Below, one piece after another: positions 8,730 through 17,244 of a DNA stretch of 64,000 nt. The position numbers and the translations under genes were made by a program. The notes beneath the pieces were generated by a model. That model was not told where the DNA came from. It made no database searches and saw nothing but the letters and a program-made list of their open reading frames with translations. Position 1 is the stretch's first letter. Each line of letters opens with the position of its first letter. The stretch comes from Saprospiraceae bacterium (GTDB lineage: Bacteria > Bacteroidota > Bacteroidia > Chitinophagales > Saprospiraceae), in NCBI GenBank assembly GCA_022841345.1, contig JALHRR010000004.1, forward strand, positions 62,001 through 126,000. Direction: 5' to 3'.

Positions 8730-9287
8730 ATGATAATTTATCTATATAAAAGATTGAATAAAAACAATTTGAAAGCCATTAGCTTTCAGTTTGTATTAAA
8801 TTTCGGTCTGATAATACTGACCTCTGCATTATGTTCTTCTAACATATTTGCACAATCTGTCATCAATATCAAGGTAACTGCATCTGTTCCTGACATCAGC
8901 GAAATTGACATTATTGTTGTGAATTCACTTGCCATTGATGAAACAAAGGCTGTCAATGGAAAACTAATTGTGCAGCCGAATAAAGATGCGGAAGCCGGTA
9001 TGATAAGGATTAAGGGGAGCCCACTCGCTCGTTTTAGTATACTTTTTCTGGATTACATGGAGCTGGGTAATTCAAATGGTGAAGGAAATCTGAGGTTCAA
9101 ATTTAACGTCAGTGGATTTCCAAAGGATAATCAACAAGCTTCTCAATATTTGGACCCTTTGATTCGTGAATTAAACTTCAGTGATACAGGGGAATACTTC
9201 CTTTGGATCGGAGGAGAGATGAACTTGTCAGGAATCAATCCCGGGAATTATGAAGGAATTTTTGCATTTGAAATTGAATACTTATGA
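8730..9287 (+). CDS. Small secreted DUF4402-like subunit (first)
   Basis: A 185-residue protein with a long N-terminal signal segment ending near IFAQ (residue 42). The mature part of about 143 residues is beta-rich, has a middle strand AGMIRIKGSPLARFSIL and closes with NPGNYEGIFAFEIEYL. The GG then PGxYxG then Y pattern at the C-terminus is that of DUF4402 proteins and is shared with the next two genes. It starts one base after the adhesin stop and its TGA overlaps the ATG of the next gene (ATGA at 9284-9287), so translation is probably coupled. It is likely a minor or initiating fibre subunit; the family call is from pattern only. Confidence 0.72.
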   Translation: MIIYLYKRLNKNNLKAISFQFVLNFGLIILTSALCSSNIFAQSVINIKVTASVPDISEIDIIVVNSLAIDETKAVNGKLIVQPNKDAEAGMIRIKGSPLARFSILFLDYMELGNSNGEGNLRFKFNVSGFPKDNQQASQYLDPLIRELNFSDTGEYFLWIGGEMNLSGINPGNYEGIFAFEIEYL

Positions 9288-9883
9288 AAAATCCATTTCA
9301 TAGCACAATCTTAGTAGCCCTTGCCTGCTTTTCTGCTATGGGAATAGGAATGGCACAAAGAATTAACTTTGGCACATTTGCATCTGAAGGTATTATCATC
9401 CAGAATCTTAATCCACAGGGCCTGGATTTTAATTTGGCAGCGGGTGTACTTGTCGCAGGATCCAATCAGACAATTCAGGTAGGATTAATGGATGATGAAG
9501 TGGTTATACTGGAAATCCAGGCACAGGCTGATCTTGATATTACTGTGCATATTGATATTCCTTCCTTTTTGCAGTTGGATGCTTCTAATATGATTCCGGT
9601 GAGTTTGAATTGGGCCTACTCAAACATGGGTGCGGCAGATCCCCTGACAGCCCGCTCACAGGCGATTGCTTTACAAACAGGATTTCAATCATTCACATTC
9701 CCGGTGATCAGAAGGACTACCGGGGCACCCGGACCACCTCCTACTCCGTCATATCAGGGGTATTCTGCACCTCTGGCCACAGCTTATTTATTTATATATG
9801 GTGGCCTGGGTCCAATTGGAAATATTCAGGCCGGTCAATACGAGGGGGTTATTAATGTCACAGTCAGTTATACTCAGATTTAA
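9284..9883 (+). CDS. Small secreted DUF4402-like subunit (second)
   Basis: A 199-residue protein with a signal peptide cleaved near GMAQ (residue 24). The mature protein is beta-rich, has a proline-rich loop (GAPGPPPTPSYQ) and ends in QAGQYEGVINVTVSYTQI, the same C-terminal pattern as its two neighbours. Its ATG overlaps the stop of the preceding gene by four bases. Mature size of about 175 residues is in the range of fimbrial subunits. I read it as a second minor subunit or adaptor of a fibre; no catalytic motif is present. Confidence 0.72.
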   Translation: MKNPFHSTILVALACFSAMGIGMAQRINFGTFASEGIIIQNLNPQGLDFNLAAGVLVAGSNQTIQVGLMDDEVVILEIQAQADLDITVHIDIPSFLQLDASNMIPVSLNWAYSNMGAADPLTARSQAIALQTGFQSFTFPVIRRTTGAPGPPPTPSYQGYSAPLATAYLFIYGGLGPIGNIQAGQYEGVINVTVSYTQI

Positions 9884-9955
9884 ATTTCTGTCAATCAATT
9901 ATATGTGTATTAGTTTAATTTTTAATATTTTTTATTTATTTAAATTTATTTTCTC

Positions 9956-10513
9956 ATGAAGCAGTTTTTTAATTACAAGGTGGTATTGAGCCTTTGGCTT
10001 TTTATCGGAATGAGTGTCGCAGCTCAGGCACAGCAAAATGCTGATGCTGAAACAGAAGCAAGGGCTACTGTGGTACAGCAGATTGTAGTCACGCAAGTAT
10101 CCAATCTTGATTTTGATTTGGTGAGTCCCGGAGTTACAAAGACAATTAGTTCTACAGGAACGACATTGGTCTCAGCAGGAACTTCAACAGGTTCGGAGTC
10201 AAGAGGTGTGTTTACAGTGTCAGCAGGATCGGGTACTAGTGTGGATCTTACATACGATGTACCTTCTAATCTCTCTGATGGCACAAATGACTTACCGGTT
10301 ACTTTCACATCTATGTGGGGACTTGCGAATGACAACGATGCGACATCGCCGGTGAATATAAGCACATCAACAACTATCGCTACATTTCCAACGAATGATG
10401 TATCTGGTTTCAACTTGATATATGTGTTGTTGGGTGGTTCTGTGGTTCCTGCCACCGGACAAGTTCCAGGTGTGTATACGGGGGATGTCAAATTGACAGC
10501 TGAATACAATTGA
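9956..10513 (+). CDS. DUF4402 protein, probable major fibre subunit
   Basis: A 185-residue protein, signal peptide cleaved near AQAQQ (residue 25). It has the full DUF4402 pattern: an early strand ATVVQQIVVTQVSNLDF, the FTVSAGSGTSVDLTYDVP segment, the late LLGGSVV strand and the C-terminal VPGVYTGDVKLTAEYN. It is rich in Ser, Thr and Val and lacks cysteine in the mature part. It has its own 72-base upstream gap and is followed directly by a strong terminator, an arrangement that gives a main subunit more transcript than the chaperone and usher genes behind it. The role as major subunit is inferred from position and composition. Confidence 0.8.
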   Translation: MKQFFNYKVVLSLWLFIGMSVAAQAQQNADAETEARATVVQQIVVTQVSNLDFDLVSPGVTKTISSTGTTLVSAGTSTGSESRGVFTVSAGSGTSVDLTYDVPSNLSDGTNDLPVTFTSMWGLANDNDATSPVNISTSTTIATFPTNDVSGFNLIYVLLGGSVVPATGQVPGVYTGDVKLTAEYN

Positions 10514-10531
10514 TCTAATCGATTAATTTAT

Positions 10532-10576
10532 AAAATCAGGACTGTGTCAAAAGTGTTCACGGTCCTGATTTTTCTT
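10532..10576 (+). terminator. Strong intrinsic terminator between subunit and chaperone genes
   Basis: A 15-bp stem with one G-U pair: AAAATCAGGACTGTG (10532-10546) against CACGGTCCTGATTTT (10558-10572), 11-base loop, then TTCTT. No clear promoter was seen between it and the chaperone start at 10638, so readthrough probably supplies chaperone and usher. Confidence 0.85.
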
Positions 10577-10637
10577 GAAATCTAATTATTAGCCACTCCA
10601 GTTAAATGGAAAATAATTCAACAAAATTTAATTTTTT

Positions 10638-11492
10638 ATGAAAACTGTATTCATCAAACGTATAATACATTCTCTGGTTTTTACTTTAGTGAATATGTGT
10701 GTTATCTCAGGAATTACTGCCCAGGTCTCGCTAGCCCCATCTTCACTTTTTGTTGACGAAAAAAGTGGAATAGCTAATTTATATGTCAGCAATCGCTCGA
10801 CAGTTCCTCAGGAAGTTTTAGTATCATTTGCCTTTGGCTATCCGGGTTCTGATGAAAAAGGTAATCTTGTAATGCAATATGAAGATGAAGCAGCTGCCGA
10901 AGCTTTTGGATTAGACCCTTATATCCGTGCATTTCCCAAAAGCTTTATTTTAGAACCCAACCAACAACAGACAGTAAGAATTCAGGTAAGACCCTCTGCC
11001 GCAATGAATGATGGATTCTATTTCACCCGTATCAAAGTACTATCCAGTCCGGAAGTCCCTGTGCTGGCTGAAAATTCAAAGGAATCCATTAATGCTCAGA
11101 TCTCTTTCAAATTTGAACAGGTCATTGCAGTATTTTACAAAAAAGGTAAGGTAGAAACAGGACTGAGCATCCGGGATTTAGAGATTGAACAAACGGAAAA
11201 GGAGTTGATAGTGATACCGGTACTTGAGCGACTTGGAAATGCTCCCTTTATCGGAACATTCAGCGCTGCACTCAAAGATTCAGGTGGGTCCTCTGTCACA
11301 GAAGCTCAGACATCTACTACAGCATATTTTAATACAAAACGCAGATTGGCATTGAAAACTGAAAATCTGAAACCGGGTTATTATGAATTGGAACTCAAAT
11401 TTGTAACAAAAAGAAGTGATATGGCAACGGGGGATTTAGTACAGGCACCGGATGTAATTTATACAGTAGAGGTGGAATTGCCATTGAAATGA
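10638..11492 (+). CDS. PapD-like periplasmic fimbrial chaperone
   Basis: A 284-residue protein with a signal peptide cleaved near ITAQ (residue 28). The first Ig-like domain opens with SLAPSSLFVDEKSG and has the chaperone signature of a basic/aromatic turn followed by SFILEPNQQQTVRIQVRP (102-119), matching the P-x-F-x-L-x-P-x-x-x-Q-x-V-R-V pattern of PapD-family proteins. A following strand ISFKFEQVIAVFYKK alternates hydrophobics as expected of the subunit-capping G1 strand. The second domain is divergent, and the protein is longer than the usual 230 residues. It precedes the usher gene, the standard order. It would bind DUF4402-type subunits in the periplasm. Confidence 0.82.
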   Translation: MKTVFIKRIIHSLVFTLVNMCVISGITAQVSLAPSSLFVDEKSGIANLYVSNRSTVPQEVLVSFAFGYPGSDEKGNLVMQYEDEAAAEAFGLDPYIRAFPKSFILEPNQQQTVRIQVRPSAAMNDGFYFTRIKVLSSPEVPVLAENSKESINAQISFKFEQVIAVFYKKGKVETGLSIRDLEIEQTEKELIVIPVLERLGNAPFIGTFSAALKDSGGSSVTEAQTSTTAYFNTKRRLALKTENLKPGYYELELKFVTKRSDMATGDLVQAPDVIYTVEVELPLK

Positions 11493-11663
11493 TTTTAGCA
11501 GGTTGAATGGGATTGTTTGATATAAAGAAGAGTCGAGGTTTTATTTGAATTTAGGGTACTTGTTGGGAATAGATTGATAAGAAAACTACATGATTACTAC
11601 TACACTATTCGTCCGGATGCGAAAGAAATTCAACACTTTACGAAAATTTTCAGTGTTGCCTCT

Positions 11664-14354
11664 ATGAAGTTTTCCGGCATACATATTATCTGCACAGATT
11701 CCATTTCGGCACTATTGCTTAGAGCGGTAAGTGCCTGTTTTAGCCGGAAATACATTTTTTTATTCACAGGATTATTGTCACTCTTTATTGAAGTGCCTGC
11801 TGTAATGGCACAAGATCAGGATCAGGAAGAACTGCTCCTTAGCTTTAGACATCAAAGTATTGGAAATGTTTATGTCGGAGTTGTTTATGATTATACGACC
11901 CAACAATATTATCTGCCGGTTCTGGAGCTATTCAGATATTTTGAAGTTCATACTCAGACCAAAATGTCTGATTTTACAATTGAAGGGAATTTTCTTAGTC
12001 CGGATCGGGAATATAGAATCGACCTTCAACATCAAATTATTACATATTCAAAAGCAATTCACACGCTGGAACAATCGGACTTCAGAATTGGAACACTGGA
12101 TTATTATTTGAGTCCAAAGGTATTTGAAGAAGTATTTGGTTTGTCCTTTACAGTCAATACTATGCAGCTTACGCTCAGGCTGGAAACTCCTCATAAATTA
12201 CCGGTTCAGGCTCGCAGAGAAAGAGAAGGTTATCGAACTGGTTTGATTCCTCTGGATACCACATCTGATAACGGTGGTATCAAAATTGACAGAAACAGAA
12301 AATGGCTGGCTGGTGCCATGCTGGATTATAACATCTCTTCAGAAATTCGGGCAAATAAATTAAGTCTTTCCTATAATGCCGGTATAGGAGCAGAAATCCT
12401 GGGAGGTGATATACAGGGCAGAATTTTTGGCTATAAAATTACTGATGGAACAGGTGCAATACAGCTCAGCAATGTTTACTGGCGATTCGTCGTCCGCGAT
12501 AATCCTTTATTCTCCAATGTTATACTGGGTCAAATGAATACCACAGGCCTGGACTTCAGACCCATGAGAGGAATTTCCATTTCAAATGAACCGGTCGAAC
12601 CCCGCAGATCCTATGATGCCTACAACCTGGATGGATACACAGCACCTGATTCAGAGGTAGAATTATTTTTAAACGAAAGACTCATTCAGTTCGTAAGAGC
12701 CGATGCCCTGGGATATTATCGGTTTGATGTTCCTTTGACTTATGGAAGTTCCAGATTGCGAATCAGAATCTATACACCGGATGGTCAGATTAAAGAAATC
12801 GATCGTCAAATTCAGGTTCCATTTAATTTTTTACCCAAAGGAGTGTTTCAATATCAATTACAGGCCGGTACGCCTGAACAGGCATTCCATATTGAAAGCC
12901 CGGGAGGTATTGTGGCACAAGGTAATATTGCTTATGGCATCAACAACTGGCTCACCATGAAAGTGGGAACAGATTATCTCAGCAATGATCCATTCCAGAC
13001 AAAACCCATAGTCTATGGGAATGTAAGTGCAAGAATTGCAAAGCAATATTTGATGAGCATGGATCTGGCGCCATCCGCTTTTTACAGATTAAATGGAAGT
13101 GTGTTATATCCTTCCAACCAGAGTATCAATTTTACTTACACTAAGTTTACCGGTCAGGGAGTATTTAATTTCCGGAATGCAATTGAAGAGTACACAGCTA
13201 ATTATTTTCTTCCCATTCAAATGAATACTGTAAGCCTGGGAATTGTCTTAGGTGCTGAACATATTGTATTTGCAGAAATTATGAGTACCAGATTAAGAGC
13301 CGACCTCAATGTGAGAATGGGCAGACTTAATGTGCGGTTGAATTATAGGGACGCCATTTTTACAAGCAGATCATCATCAGTGGAAGGCGAGGGGCAGTTT
13401 ACCGGAGCCATTACTTACAATTTGATCCGGCGACCGGGTTTGCCCGTTTATTTGCATGGACTCTTTATGAGAGGGCAAATTGTACTGGATACAAGAATCA
13501 GACAATTAATGCGTTCAGAGCTGCAAATTTCAAAGACAATAAAAAGAACCGGACGATTTAATGTCAGTATAGGTTATAATCATGTTTTCCAAAATGCGAC
13601 ATTTGATGCAGGCCTGATCATTGATTTCAAAGCATTCCGTTCCACTTCTACATTCAGGAGTATGGGAGAGCATGTTTCTTTCCGCCAATCTTTGAATGGA
13701 TCCATTGGGATGGATATTCCAAATACACATCTGACACCGTCCAATCGCGAGCAAGTGGGTAGAGCTTCGGCTTCCTTACTTTTCTTTGTTGACAATAATG
13801 GTTCAGGAGCATATGATGAAGGAGATGAATTACTTCCTTACAAAGCATTTAAACTGGATAGAACTGCTATTACAATAGTAGGAAGAGATAGTATTATCAG
13901 ATTAAATCAATTGCAGTCATATCATAAATATACTTTGACGATCAATCGAAATGCCCTGTCCGATCCCACACTTGTTCCGCTCCATGAGAAATACACTATC
14001 ATTATGGACCCGAATCAACATAAGCGGATTGAAATTCCATTCTACCGCGGAGGTATCGTCGAAGGAAACATTTATGTTGAGAAAAATGGTGAATTCAAAG
14101 GCCTGGGAGGATTGCGTCTTAGAATAACCGGTCTTGATTCAAAGTATGAAACAGAGTTAAGGACTTTCTCCAATGGAGCATATTATGCTATGGACATTCC
14201 TCCCGGAAGATATAAAATTGAGGTAGATCCGGTTCAGCTGGAAATTTTGAATGCCACTTACAGAGATGAAGCGTTACTTTTTGAAATCAAGCCAAATGCT
14301 TCCGGTGATGTTTTGGAGCACCAGGATATTTATCTGAAAAAGAATATCCGGTAG
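11664..14354 (+). CDS. FimD/PapC-like outer-membrane usher
   Basis: 896 residues from the ATG at 11664. A TTG at 11574 would add 30 residues before an already long n-region, so the ATG is preferred. Signal peptide to about AVMAQ (residue 50); N-terminal domain about 55-175 with YYLPVLELFRYF; a beta-barrel interrupted by a plug-like domain (about 318-385; YTAPDSEVELFLNERLIQF and YGSSRLRIRIYTPDGQ), followed by NFLPKGVFQYQLQAG. All match the usher family. A C-terminal Ig-like region starts with FFVDNNGSGAYDEGDELLP (about 708), a pattern also found in CfaC/TcfC-type ushers. It would export chaperone-bound subunits. The sequence is far from enterobacterial ushers, so fibre class is uncertain. Confidence 0.8.
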   Translation: MKFSGIHIICTDSISALLLRAVSACFSRKYIFLFTGLLSLFIEVPAVMAQDQDQEELLLSFRHQSIGNVYVGVVYDYTTQQYYLPVLELFRYFEVHTQTKMSDFTIEGNFLSPDREYRIDLQHQIITYSKAIHTLEQSDFRIGTLDYYLSPKVFEEVFGLSFTVNTMQLTLRLETPHKLPVQARREREGYRTGLIPLDTTSDNGGIKIDRNRKWLAGAMLDYNISSEIRANKLSLSYNAGIGAEILGGDIQGRIFGYKITDGTGAIQLSNVYWRFVVRDNPLFSNVILGQMNTTGLDFRPMRGISISNEPVEPRRSYDAYNLDGYTAPDSEVELFLNERLIQFVRADALGYYRFDVPLTYGSSRLRIRIYTPDGQIKEIDRQIQVPFNFLPKGVFQYQLQAGTPEQAFHIESPGGIVAQGNIAYGINNWLTMKVGTDYLSNDPFQTKPIVYGNVSARIAKQYLMSMDLAPSAFYRLNGSVLYPSNQSINFTYTKFTGQGVFNFRNAIEEYTANYFLPIQMNTVSLGIVLGAEHIVFAEIMSTRLRADLNVRMGRLNVRLNYRDAIFTSRSSSVEGEGQFTGAITYNLIRRPGLPVYLHGLFMRGQIVLDTRIRQLMRSELQISKTIKRTGRFNVSIGYNHVFQNATFDAGLIIDFKAFRSTSTFRSMGEHVSFRQSLNGSIGMDIPNTHLTPSNREQVGRASASLLFFVDNNGSGAYDEGDELLPYKAFKLDRTAITIVGRDSIIRLNQLQSYHKYTLTINRNALSDPTLVPLHEKYTIIMDPNQHKRIEIPFYRGGIVEGNIYVEKNGEFKGLGGLRLRITGLDSKYETELRTFSNGAYYAMDIPPGRYKIEVDPVQLEILNATYRDEALLFEIKPNASGDVLEHQDIYLKKNIR

Positions 14355-14955
14355 ATAATCAGCTCCTTATAGAACAATTTATAGTTATTCAGTGCACATG
14401 ATAAATGACCATCTTTCCTGCAATGAATTCAAATTAATCTTCTTTACTCTTACAAAAGTGCCTTCTGTCAAGGAAAACAATGATTTGCCTAAACACAAAC
14501 AATTCGGGAATTTCAAATTGTTCGTAAAGTCATCATTCAAAACTAATAATGCAAATCTGCCTGTTTACATAGAGAGAAAACGCAAGATTAGTGCGTATCT
14601 TCATTTTGACAATATGCCGGATTTAGCTTTAAAAGCTGCTAACCAGCTTTTTTATTCATAATTCATCATTCATAATTGGCTTTGTCATCTCATCTCTTAC
14701 ATATCTGTAAACTCCTATACTTTAACTGAATCTTGTAACTTAAGACACAGTTTTAACCTTTTCAGCAGTAACCAACTCCGTTGTGATTACGTTAATAAAG
14801 TATGGAAGTTCTTTTTAGTTGGTCCGCAGCTAACTCAAAACAACTTTTTTTAAGAATTAAACTAAAAAAAGAAAGCGCCGATGTAATTGAAAACCTACTC
14901 ATAACCAGTGCAAACTTCGAAGCATTTTCTATGTGCGCACGCAAATATTGTAAAA
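14355..14955. other. Non-coding gap between usher and lipoprotein genes
   Basis: No supported gene. A possible 89-codon frame (14392-14661) lacks family features and runs into a 7-bp tandem repeat, so it is not called. The repeat is ATTCATA/ATTCATC/ATTCATA at 14654-14674, followed by ATTGGCTTTG, a relative of the GGCTGTT-linked arrays elsewhere. No promoter of TAnnTTTG type was found. Confidence 0.5.
14654..14674 (+). repeat. 7-bp tandem array ATTCATA x3
   Basis: Three heptamer units differing at one base, ending in ATTGGCTTTG instead of the usual GGCTGTT. Confidence 0.6.
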
Positions 14956-15693
14956 ATGAATAGTCCAATTGCATCGATATATAAAGCCTGGATCTTACTT
15001 CCGATAATAGGGATGACCATGTTTCTTCTTAGTTCCTGTTCCAGTCCGCGATATACACAGGATGATTTGTATTCTTCTTACAGTCCTCCGCCATGGGCAC
15101 CTGCTTACGGCTACAGAGCTGATACCCGTTATGTTTTCTTCCCTGAGATTGGGGTTTATTATGACCTGTATCAGAACAATTATTTATATCCCTATGGGAA
15201 TACCTGGGTCGTAGTTCAGAGACTTCCTCCTGCCTATTCCTCGTATGACCTGAGAAGACTTAGACAGAGACAATTATCCCACAGAGATAATCCCCACAAC
15301 TATCATCCCGGTAATCAGGGTACAATCAGAGACAATCCACCACAATACACTCCAAGGAGAGGAGGAGTTCCTCCGGCTAGCCCACCACGGAATAGCCCTC
15401 CCATAAATCAACGGAGCGAAACAGTCAATCCTCCGGTAAATACTCCCCGCAGAGGAAATCAACCTGCTGTCAGACCACCACAGTCCGTTCCAGAAAGAAA
15501 CGAAAGAACAAGTCCATCAAGAAGTCCTGTTCAAAATACTCCGCGAAGAGGTGGTGATCCTGCTGTAAAGAATCAACAACCAGTCAGAAGTAATCAGGTT
15601 CCCTCCAGAGTCACTCCGCCTCAGACAAAGTCCCGTGGTTCTGAATCACCTCCTCCACGTACTCAAAGCAGAAGGGGAGGTGGTGCAATCTAA
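14956..15693 (+). CDS. Lipoprotein with Pro/Arg-rich tail and TPRRG repeats
   Basis: 245 residues from the ATG at 14956. An in-frame ATG at 14908 would put 16 extra residues before the signal and is less likely. A hydrophobic stretch is followed by the lipobox LLSSCSS, so the protein should be lipid-anchored. A short Tyr-rich domain comes next (RYVFFPEIGVYYDLYQNNYL, then YPYGNTWVVV), of a kind seen in many Bacteroidota envelope proteins. The remaining 150 residues are low-complexity Pro, Arg, Asn and Ser with the repeated motif TPRRGG or TPRRGN at about 45-residue intervals and a final SRRGGGAI. The tail is probably unstructured and basic, perhaps binding anionic polymers; that is inference. 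Confidence 0.78.
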   Translation: MNSPIASIYKAWILLPIIGMTMFLLSSCSSPRYTQDDLYSSYSPPPWAPAYGYRADTRYVFFPEIGVYYDLYQNNYLYPYGNTWVVVQRLPPAYSSYDLRRLRQRQLSHRDNPHNYHPGNQGTIRDNPPQYTPRRGGVPPASPPRNSPPINQRSETVNPPVNTPRRGNQPAVRPPQSVPERNERTSPSRSPVQNTPRRGGDPAVKNQQPVRSNQVPSRVTPPQTKSRGSESPPPRTQSRRGGGAI

Positions 15694-15842
15694 TGGAGGT
15701 TTTTGCATTTTTTGATATTGCTAATTTATTGGCAATCATACACAATTTCCACACACCAACTCACACCCTGCTCATCGGGCCGAGCGCATGACAATGCGTG
15801 CCCCTTTACAACTCTGATCTTGATTTTAAATAAAAAAAACAC

Positions 15843-15978
15843 GGCTGTTAATTTGCAGTCACCTCATAACCCATAATTCACCGCGAGGTGCCGCTTCGCT
15901 CTACTGCGCGGTCCTTCAGATAACTCATAACTCATAACTGGCTGTTATCATCTCTTATCTCTTATCTCTCATATCTCA
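15843..15978 (+). repeat. 7-bp tandem arrays with two GGCTGTT copies
   Basis: GGCTGTT at 15843 precedes CTCATAA/CCCATAA units (15863-15876) and a CCGCG/CGCGG inverted repeat (15881-15911). TAACTCA x2 plus TAACTGG (15921-15941) then runs into the second GGCTGTT at 15940, followed by TCTCTTA-type x4 (15951-15978). Upstream, CGCAT-GACA-ATGCG near 15785-15798 forms a hairpin. The 15694-16100 gap has no gene. Confidence 0.7.
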
Positions 15979-16023
15979 TAACTACGGAATCTGATCTGCT
16001 CAACAAATACAAAACTGCTACTG

Positions 16024-16052
16024 TTTGTTATTCCGGTTTAATAAGATATTTG
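16024..16052 (+). promoter_or_regulatory. Candidate promoter of the EamA transporter gene
   Basis: TTTG (16024-16027), 17 bases, then GATATTTG (16045-16052), one mismatch from TAnnTTTG. It would start transcription about 40 bases before the TTG start codon. Confidence 0.35.
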
Positions 16053-16100
16053 CATCATGAACCGTTATCGGATTTTACTTTATCATAAATCATCTCTCAC

Positions 16101-17066
16101 TTGAAAGCAAATCCCCGCGCCTATCTTGCATTGATCTTTGTATGCATAGTGTGGGGCACCACCTATATGGCATTAAGAATTGGGGTTGAAGGCTTTCCTC
16201 CACTGATTTTTGCGGGCATCCGTCAATTCACGGCCGCTATCCTTTTGTTCATGCTGGTGTACTTATGGAGAAAAAGGACCTGGTTCTCCCTGGATGTGTT
16301 TCGATCGCAGATGCTGCCGGGTTTTTTGCTGATCACCGTGGGCAATGGACTGGTAAGCTGGGCAGAGCTCTACATTCCCAGCGGATTAGCATCCGTGATA
16401 TGTGCATCCATGCCGGTTTTTGTGGTGTTGCTTAATCTGGCAGTGCCGACCAGTACCAGGCCCAACATTTGGGTTTGGTCAGGACTGTTCCTGGGATTGA
16501 CCGGGATATTTCTGCTATTCAGAGACAGCATGGAATTCACCGGAACAAAATATTTTTTAGAAGGCATGATTGCCACGATTCTGGCTACCATCAGTTGGGC
16601 TATTGGAAGTATCATCGTCAAGAACCGTAAAAACGCCGCCGATCCCATGTGGAATGCCGCTTGCCAGCTTTTCTGGGGAGGAGTATTTTTATTAATTGGA
16701 AGCCTGATATTCGAAGACTGGCAGAATCTTCCCATGATCACCAATGCCAGTTTAATTGCCCTTGTTTATCTCATTTTATTTGGTTCTTTGGGGGCCTATT
16801 CTGCTTTCACTTATGCATTGACACATCTCCCGGTCGGACTCGTGTCGATATACGCATACGTCAATCCGGTGGTAGCTGTCCTGCTGGGCTTCGTCTTCCT
16901 GAGCGAAACAGTCAATTCATGGACTATTCTTGCGCTTAGTCTTACCATTACCGGTATTTTTCTTATCAATCTGGGATACAAACGCGCTACAGCATCCCGT
17001 CTTGCAAAAGAAAAAGCTTCGCAGCTCATTGAATCACCCGAGTATTCCCTCGCTGAGGATAATTGA
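16101..17066 (+). CDS. EamA-family (DMT) transporter
   Basis: 321 residues with ten predicted membrane segments in two EamA repeats. The first repeat starts at LALIFVCIVWGTTYMALR, the hallmark of the drug/metabolite transporter superfamily, and the second near GMIATILATISWAIGSIIV. The C-terminal repeat ends with NPVVAVLLGFVFLSETV, also typical. The start is TTG at 16101: an in-frame stop lies at 16086 and no ATG or GTG comes between. Substrate cannot be told from sequence; relatives export metabolites or amino acids. It stands alone between two repeat-filled gaps. Confidence 0.9.
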   Translation: MKANPRAYLALIFVCIVWGTTYMALRIGVEGFPPLIFAGIRQFTAAILLFMLVYLWRKRTWFSLDVFRSQMLPGFLLITVGNGLVSWAELYIPSGLASVICASMPVFVVLLNLAVPTSTRPNIWVWSGLFLGLTGIFLLFRDSMEFTGTKYFLEGMIATILATISWAIGSIIVKNRKNAADPMWNAACQLFWGGVFLLIGSLIFEDWQNLPMITNASLIALVYLILFGSLGAYSAFTYALTHLPVGLVSIYAYVNPVVAVLLGFVFLSETVNSWTILALSLTITGIFLINLGYKRATASRLAKEKASQLIESPEYSLAEDN

Positions 17067-17080
17067 TTGTAGGAAAATTT

Positions 17081-17210
17081 GGGCGTCCCCGCGAGGTAAT
17101 CTGAAATTGCAATTTTTGAATATGCAATTTCAGATTACTCTCGGTCGGGCTATCCGCTTTACTTCGCTCCTGTGTCGCTTCGTGTTCGCTGCTATCCCTG
17201 ACGCTGGGGA
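17081..17210 (+). repeat. Palindrome-bearing element, REP/MITE-like
   Basis: A perfect 16-bp inverted repeat GTAATCTGAAATTGCA (17096-17111) / TGCAATTTCAGATTAC (17123-17138) with an 11-base loop. It is flanked by GGGCGTCCCCGCGAGG on the left and CGGGCTATCCGC ... GCTATCCCTGACGCTGGGGAT on the right. The right flank resembles short dispersed elements I recall from other Bacteroidota genomes. No open reading frame lies inside. Identity as a mobile element is uncertain. Confidence 0.45.
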
Positions 17211-17244
17211 TATCATTACTGATTCCCGTCAAATAACCTTCATT

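Noticed and set aside
11574-11663. TTG start for the usher gene
   Set aside because: It would put about 57 residues before the signal-peptide hydrophobic core; the ATG at 11664 is more plausible, though both leave a long n-region.
14392-14661. 89-codon + strand frame after the usher gene
   Set aside because: No recognisable domain, odd composition, and its 3' end is inside a tandem repeat.
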